From CAMLOF01 sp041913045 (GTDB taxonomy: Bacteria; Pseudomonadota; Gammaproteobacteria; Burkholderiales; Burkholderiaceae_C): a stretch of 64,000 bases of DNA. The notes under the pieces are model-generated. The model did not search any database. It was not told the origin of the DNA and was given only the letters and a program-made list of their open reading frames with translations. Location of the stretch: contig JAYSGB010000019.1 of the NCBI GenBank assembly GCA_041913045.1, positions 12,568 to 76,567 on the forward strand, read 5' to 3'. A program made the position numbers and the translations under genes. Below, in pieces: positions 60,306-64,000 of the stretch; position 1 is the first letter of the stretch, and each line of letters opens with the position of its first letter.

Positions 60306-61559
60306 TTACTTGGTCATCGCAGCCTTGGCGATGCGCTCCTGGGCGGCCTGCACGGTCACCTTGTCGTCGTTCCAGAACTGGCTCACGGCGTCCTGGATGG
60401 CACCTGCCGCAGCCGACGGGATGGCCATGCCGTGTGCGGCAGAGGGAACCAGCGAGCCGCTCTTGGCCGTGTCGACGAAGTCCTTGGCGCTGAGTTTGGC
60501 GCAATCGTCAAACTTGGCCAGGTCCATGTTCAGGCGAACCGGGATGGAGCCCTTGTTCAGGTTGAACACTTCCTGGAACTGGGGCGACATGATGGCCGCT
60601 GCCAGGTCTTTCTGAGCCTTGACGTTGGCTTCGTTCTTCAGCTTGAACATGGCGAAGGAGTCCACGTTGAAGGTGAAGGACTTGGCGGTGCCGGGTGCCG
60701 GTGCGCAGACGAAGTCCTTGCCCGGTGCCTTGCCTGCGGCCAGGAATTCACCCTTGGCCCAGTCGCCCATCAACTGCATGCCGGCCTCGCCCTTGATGAC
60801 CATGGCGGTGGCCAGGTTCCAGTCGCGGCCGGGGGCGTTCTTGTCGGTGTAACCCTTGACCTTGCGGAAGGTCTCCAGCACCTTGGTCATGGTGGCGCCC
60901 TTGAGGGTCGGCTGGTCCAGTTGCACCAGGGCCTTCTTGTAGAAGTCGGCACCGCCAACACCCAGTGCCACGCTCTCGAACGTGGTGAAGTCCTGCCAGT
61001 TCTGGCCACCGTGGGCCACGGGGATCACGCCAGCTTTCTTGAGCTGCTCTGCGGCCACGAAGAATTCGTCCCAGTTGGTGGGCACCTTGGCGCCGGCCTT
61101 CTTGAACACCTCGGGGTTGGCCCACAGCCAGTTCACACGGTGCACGTTCACGGGCACGGCAATGTAGTTGCCCTTGTACTTCATCACGTCGCTCACGACC
61201 TTGGGCAGCAGGCTGTCCCACTTCTCGGTCTTGGCCACGTCGTCAATGTTTGCCAGCACGCCCTCCGCAGCCCATTCCTGCAGGGAAGGGCCCTTGATCT
61301 GGGCAGCGGCAGGCGCGTTGCCCGACACCACGCGGGACTTGAGCACGGTCATGGCGTTGTCGCCGCCACCACCTGCCACGGCAAAGTCCTTCCAGGTGTG
61401 GCCCTGGCCCTGCAGCTGCGACTTCAGCGCGGCTGCCGCCTTCGCCTCGCCGCCGCTGGTCCACCAGTGCAGCACTTCGACTTCGCCCGCCTGTGCCGAA
61501 AGGGCAGCACACAAGGCTGCTGCAGCCCAGACGGTACGCTTCATATTGGGGGTACGCAT
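60306..61559 (-). CDS. gtsA: Glucose/mannose-type ABC substrate-binding protein
   Basis: A 417-residue periplasmic sugar-binding protein. The signal peptide ends at about residue 24 (ALSAQA). The mature N-terminus EVEVLHWWTSGGEAKAA and the VAGGGGDNAMTVLKSRVVSGNAP block closely resemble the glucose/mannose-binding GtsA proteins of pseudomonads. ATG 61559 has AAGGAG about 11 bases upstream; ATG 61544 is an alternative. It leads the operon with two permeases, the ATPase and a Gfo/Idh/MocA enzyme, and lies divergent to a TctDE-like two-component system. The nearby gap gene supports a hexose substrate. Confidence 0.88.
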   Translation of the reverse strand: MRTPNMKRTVWAAAALCAALSAQAGEVEVLHWWTSGGEAKAAAALKSQLQGQGHTWKDFAVAGGGGDNAMTVLKSRVVSGNAPAAAQIKGPSLQEWAAEGVLANIDDVAKTEKWDSLLPKVVSDVMKYKGNYIAVPVNVHRVNWLWANPEVFKKAGAKVPTNWDEFFVAAEQLKKAGVIPVAHGGQNWQDFTTFESVALGVGGADFYKKALVQLDQPTLKGATMTKVLETFRKVKGYTDKNAPGRDWNLATAMVIKGEAGMQLMGDWAKGEFLAAGKAPGKDFVCAPAPGTAKSFTFNVDSFAMFKLKNEANVKAQKDLAAAIMSPQFQEVFNLNKGSIPVRLNMDLAKFDDCAKLSAKDFVDTAKSGSLVPSAAHGMAIPSAAAGAIQDAVSQFWNDDKVTVQAAQERIAKAAMTK

Positions 61560-61627
61560 GATCGGTCAATCTCCTTTGGTTGGCCTGTGTGGCCGGGTTG
61601 ATGGGCTGCCGTGTGCCTTTGCATCTC

Positions 61628-61655
61628 TTGGGCAGTGCCACGGCGGGAATATTAA
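61628..61655 (+). promoter_or_regulatory. Candidate promoter of the TctDE-like operon
   Basis: TTGGGC (61628-61633), a 16-base spacer, TATTAA (61650-61655), start near 61662. It sits in an AT-rich patch (61649-61686) that stands out from the GC-rich surroundings. Confidence 0.4.
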
Positions 61656-61745
61656 TTAAGCTTTAATTTATTAACACTAGGTTAAACCCTGATGCGCTTC
61701 GCCCTGGCATGCCGCACGAATGGGTTCACATCCGTTAAGCTTTAA
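61656..61745 (+). repeat. Two TTAAGCTTTAA direct repeats in the divergent control region
   Basis: Identical 11-mers at 61656-61666 and 61735-61745. The first lies in the AT-rich promoter patch between the ABC operon and the response-regulator gene; the second ends 2 bases before the regulator ATG. They are candidate binding sites for the adjacent response regulator, giving control of both divergent operons and autoregulation. Confidence 0.5.
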
Positions 61746-61747
61746 GC

Positions 61748-62419
61748 ATGAAACTGCTGCTTGCCGAAGACGATGCCATCCTGGCCGATGCGCTCAAGCT
61801 CCAACTGGAGGGGGCGGGTTACACCGTGGAGCACGCACCCAACGGGGCGGTGGCCGATTACCTGCTGCACCGCCACGCTTTCGACATTGCCGTGCTCGAC
61901 GTGGGTTTGCCCATGATGGATGGCATTGGTGTGCTGCGGCATGTGCGTCAGACGCAGCCTGCCTTGCCGGTGTTGCTGCTGTCGGCGCGGGACGCGTTGG
62001 ACGACCGGGTGGCGGGCTTGCAGGCAGGGGCAGATGACTACGTGACCAAGCCCTTTGACTTGCCTGAATTGCTGGCTCGCCTGCAGGCATTGCTGAGGCG
62101 TCGCCAGCCCGTGCCCGTCGAGGCAGACTGCGCCGGGCTGCACCTGGACGGTGACCGGCGCCGTGCCGCCGTGGCCGGTGTGCCGCTGGAGCTCAGCGGA
62201 CGGGAGTGGACCTTGCTGGAGCTTCTGGTGCAACAGCGCGACAAGGTGGTGACCAAGGAACAGATCGCGCAGGCCTGGGTGGGCGAGGGGGCCGAAAGCG
62301 GCCCCGGCAACACCATCGAGGTCTACATCCACCGCCTGCGGCGCAAGCTGGAAGGTTCAGGTGTTGCCATTCGCACGGTGCGTGGCCTGGGCTACCTCCT
62401 GGAAACCGCAGAGAACTGA
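61748..62419 (+). CDS. TctD-like OmpR-family response regulator
   Basis: A 223-residue response regulator. The receiver domain has phospho-acceptor Asp 51 (IAVLDVGLPMMDG) and DDYVTKPFDLPEL; the winged-helix output (about 125-220) has LSGREWTLLELLVQQRDKVVTKEQI and the NTIEVYIHRLRRKL recognition region. The sequence is of the TctD/QseB type. It is divergent from the sugar ABC operon, 188 bases between starts, and so is the likely regulator of sugar uptake. The stop shares bases with the kinase start (TGATG at 62417-62421). Confidence 0.92.
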   Translation: MKLLLAEDDAILADALKLQLEGAGYTVEHAPNGAVADYLLHRHAFDIAVLDVGLPMMDGIGVLRHVRQTQPALPVLLLSARDALDDRVAGLQAGADDYVTKPFDLPELLARLQALLRRRQPVPVEADCAGLHLDGDRRRAAVAGVPLELSGREWTLLELLVQQRDKVVTKEQIAQAWVGEGAESGPGNTIEVYIHRLRRKLEGSGVAIRTVRGLGYLLETAEN

Positions 62420-63912
62420 TGGGCACGGTCGCTGCGTCCTCCCCTGGCCGAGCGGCAAAGGCCTCGCCCGAAAGCGGGGGCTTGAGCCTTTCACGCCAGT
62501 TGCTCCTGTGGGTGCTGCTGCCCCAGGTGGTGTTGTGGCTGGCGGGTGGCGTGGCGGCTTACTACCTTGCTGCTGGGTATGTGGACCAGGCCATCGACAA
62601 TGGCCTGTTGCAGTCCAGCCGTTCGTTGGCGCGTCAGCTCAAGCCCATTGGTAACGGCTTGTTGATCGATTTTCCGCGTGCCGCGCAGGACGTGCTGGAG
62701 GCTGACCCCGAGGACCGGCAGTACTACATGGTGAGTTCGCCGCCAGGGCAGTTTGTACTGGGCAACCGCACCTTGCCGCCGCCACCTGGCGAGGTGGCAC
62801 GGGCAGGGCCTTTGCTTGATCAGCCTTACTTTTACGACGGAGAGATGCCTACGGGTGCGCGGGGTGGCCAGACGCAGCGTGTGCGCGTGGTCGCGCTGTA
62901 CCTTTCTCTGGAGGGAGAGTCCAACGCACCCCCGCAGACCATGCTGGTGCAGATTGCCCGCAGCAACAACACGCGCGAGCAACTGGCGCGCCGCATTCTG
63001 GTGGACATGCTGCTGCCCATGTCCACCCTGGTGCTCTTGATGACCGTGATCGTGCGGCTGGGCATTCGGGCCGGCTTGTCGCCACTGATGCGCCTGCGTC
63101 AGCAGGTGGAAGGGCGTGCGCCCAGCGACCTGGCTCCGCTGCAACTGGACGCCGCGCCGCGCGAGCTGCGTGCATTGGCCACGGCGCTCAACACGCTGTT
63201 GGCCGAGGCGCATGAGCACGTGGAGGCGCAAAAGCGCTTCATCGGCGATGCTGCCCACCAGTTGCGGACTCCGTTGGCAGGTTTGAAGAGCCAGACCGAA
63301 CTGGCCCTGCAGCAGACCACCGACCCCGAGCTTAAACAGCGGCTGCTGCGCGTGCATGAAAGCACCACGCGCAGTGCGCATCTGGTTTCGCAGCTGCTGA
63401 CTCTGGCGCGCGCTGCGCCTGAGGCGGTGGCTTTGTCACAAGCCGAGCCCTTCGACTTGCGCGCCATGCTCCAAGGTCTGGTGGCCGAGTCTGTGCCACG
63501 TGCGCTCAAGGCGCATATCGACCTGGGCTGGGATGACGAGGCTGGCGAGCCGGTGTGGGTGCGAGGCAAGCCGGAATTGCTGCGTGAAGCGGTCTTCAAC
63601 CTGGTCGACAACGCTTTGCGTTACGCCGGTGCCAACAGCGAAGTCACGGTCGGGCTGGCGGTGCAGGACGGCGAGGCCGTCGTGCGCGTCGGGGACAACG
63701 GTCCCGGCATTGACGTGCAGGCGCGGGAGCGGGTGTTCGAGCGCTTCTTTCGGGGTACCGACGAGGGCTCGGGCTGCGGCCTGGGGCTGGCCATCGTGCG
63801 CGACATCGTGGAGCGCCACGACGGCGGGGTGGAACTCATCCACCCCGAGCCGCACGGGCTGGTGGTGCGCATCACCTTGCCGCTGGCGCAGGCACCGGTT
63901 GCGGCGGCCTGA
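62419..63912 (+). CDS. TctE-like sensor histidine kinase
   Basis: A 497-residue inner-membrane kinase. Helix 1 is at about 29-52, and a periplasmic two-component-sensor N-terminal (2CSK_N-type) domain at about 53-190 includes YVDQAIDNGLLQSSRSLARQL. Helix 2 is at about 195-215, then HAMP, phospho-acceptor His 280 (GDAAHQLRTPLAGLKSQ), N box LVDNALRYAG and G boxes DNGPGID/GCGLGLAIV. It probably senses the sugar or a related ligand in the periplasm. ATG 62419 overlaps the regulator stop, implying coupled translation. It is convergent with gap, 18 bases between stops. Confidence 0.92.
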   Translation: MGTVAASSPGRAAKASPESGGLSLSRQLLLWVLLPQVVLWLAGGVAAYYLAAGYVDQAIDNGLLQSSRSLARQLKPIGNGLLIDFPRAAQDVLEADPEDRQYYMVSSPPGQFVLGNRTLPPPPGEVARAGPLLDQPYFYDGEMPTGARGGQTQRVRVVALYLSLEGESNAPPQTMLVQIARSNNTREQLARRILVDMLLPMSTLVLLMTVIVRLGIRAGLSPLMRLRQQVEGRAPSDLAPLQLDAAPRELRALATALNTLLAEAHEHVEAQKRFIGDAAHQLRTPLAGLKSQTELALQQTTDPELKQRLLRVHESTTRSAHLVSQLLTLARAAPEAVALSQAEPFDLRAMLQGLVAESVPRALKAHIDLGWDDEAGEPVWVRGKPELLREAVFNLVDNALRYAGANSEVTVGLAVQDGEAVVRVGDNGPGIDVQARERVFERFFRGTDEGSGCGLGLAIVRDIVERHDGGVELIHPEPHGLVVRITLPLAQAPVAAA

Positions 63913-63930
63913 GCCGCCGGTCTTCCGCCG

Positions 63931-64000
63931 TCAGGCGGCGTGTTTGCCCACCACGCGCGCCATTTCCAGGCACTTGTTGGAGTAGCCCCACTCGTTGTCG
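63931..64000 (-). CDS. gap: Glyceraldehyde-3-phosphate dehydrogenase, C-terminal end only
   Basis: Only the last 23 codons are in the window. On the minus strand they read DNEWGYSNKCLEMARVVGKHAA then TGA; DNEWGYSN is the invariant C-terminal signature of type I GAPDH. The rest lies beyond the right edge. The enzyme catalyses the NAD-dependent oxidation of glyceraldehyde-3-phosphate in glycolysis, in keeping with the adjacent hexose-uptake operon. Confidence 0.9.
   Translation of the reverse strand, partial: DNEWGYSNKCLEMARVVGKHAA

Overview
The window looks like a chromosome segment of a high-GC betaproteobacterium of the order Burkholderiales, most likely family Comamonadaceae. Supporting signs are the mreB-mreC-mreD-mrdA and gatC-gatA-gatB blocks lying back to back, a methionine synthase that lacks its homocysteine module and sits behind an S-adenosylhomocysteine (SAH) riboswitch, a YifB competence-type ATPase, GspE/PilB-like ATPases, DUF4124 proteins, and a GC-rich hairpin repeat between gatA and gatB of a kind I associate with this family. 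The assignment is inference from gene content; no search was run.

Bases 1 to about 6.6 kb are the end of a prophage or phage-satellite-like element, all on the + strand. It holds the end of a large phage-type protein, a run of small overlapping genes (one with a DUF5681-type motif), a PemK/MazF-like toxin, a structured RNA region resembling the P1 C4 / P4 CI antisense-RNA immunity locus, and a replication-initiator-like gene carrying five palindromic iterons inside its coding sequence. The element stops at a tRNA gene with anticodon CAT (6618-6694), the probable integration target. No integrase is present, so the other end lies outside the window.

From 6.7 to 64 kb the content is core-like. 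It starts with an enoyl-CoA hydratase, then an M61 peptidase / DsbC-like / UbiH-like operon, a MOSC protein, a degenerate HD-GYP protein, a glycine-zipper lipoprotein and ychF. Next come the stress operon prkA-yeaH-spoVR, a PAS-GGDEF cyclase, a glutamine amidotransferase, and the riboswitch-controlled metH. A FecR protein, a GspE-like ATPase and a frameshifted yifB follow.

glnK-amtB has a sigma-54 promoter and two NtrC-type enhancer sites, a complete nitrogen-control module. It is followed by a TSUP transporter, the cell-shape operon mreBCD-mrdA (minus strand), the GatCAB amidotransferase (plus strand), pyrE and xth (start codons overlapping head to head), a DMT exporter with a divergent AraC regulator, a TVP38-flavoprotein fusion, a second GspE-like ATPase, an MBL hydrolase, a GAF-PAS-GGDEF cyclase, an M48 protease, an AmpG-like permease and a two-component system.

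The right end is a sugar-uptake region. A glucose/mannose-type ABC transporter operon with a Gfo/Idh/MocA dehydrogenase runs on the minus strand. Divergent from it is a TctD/TctE-like two-component system, and the tail of a gap (GAPDH) gene closes the window. This suggests sensing, uptake and glycolytic use of a sugar.
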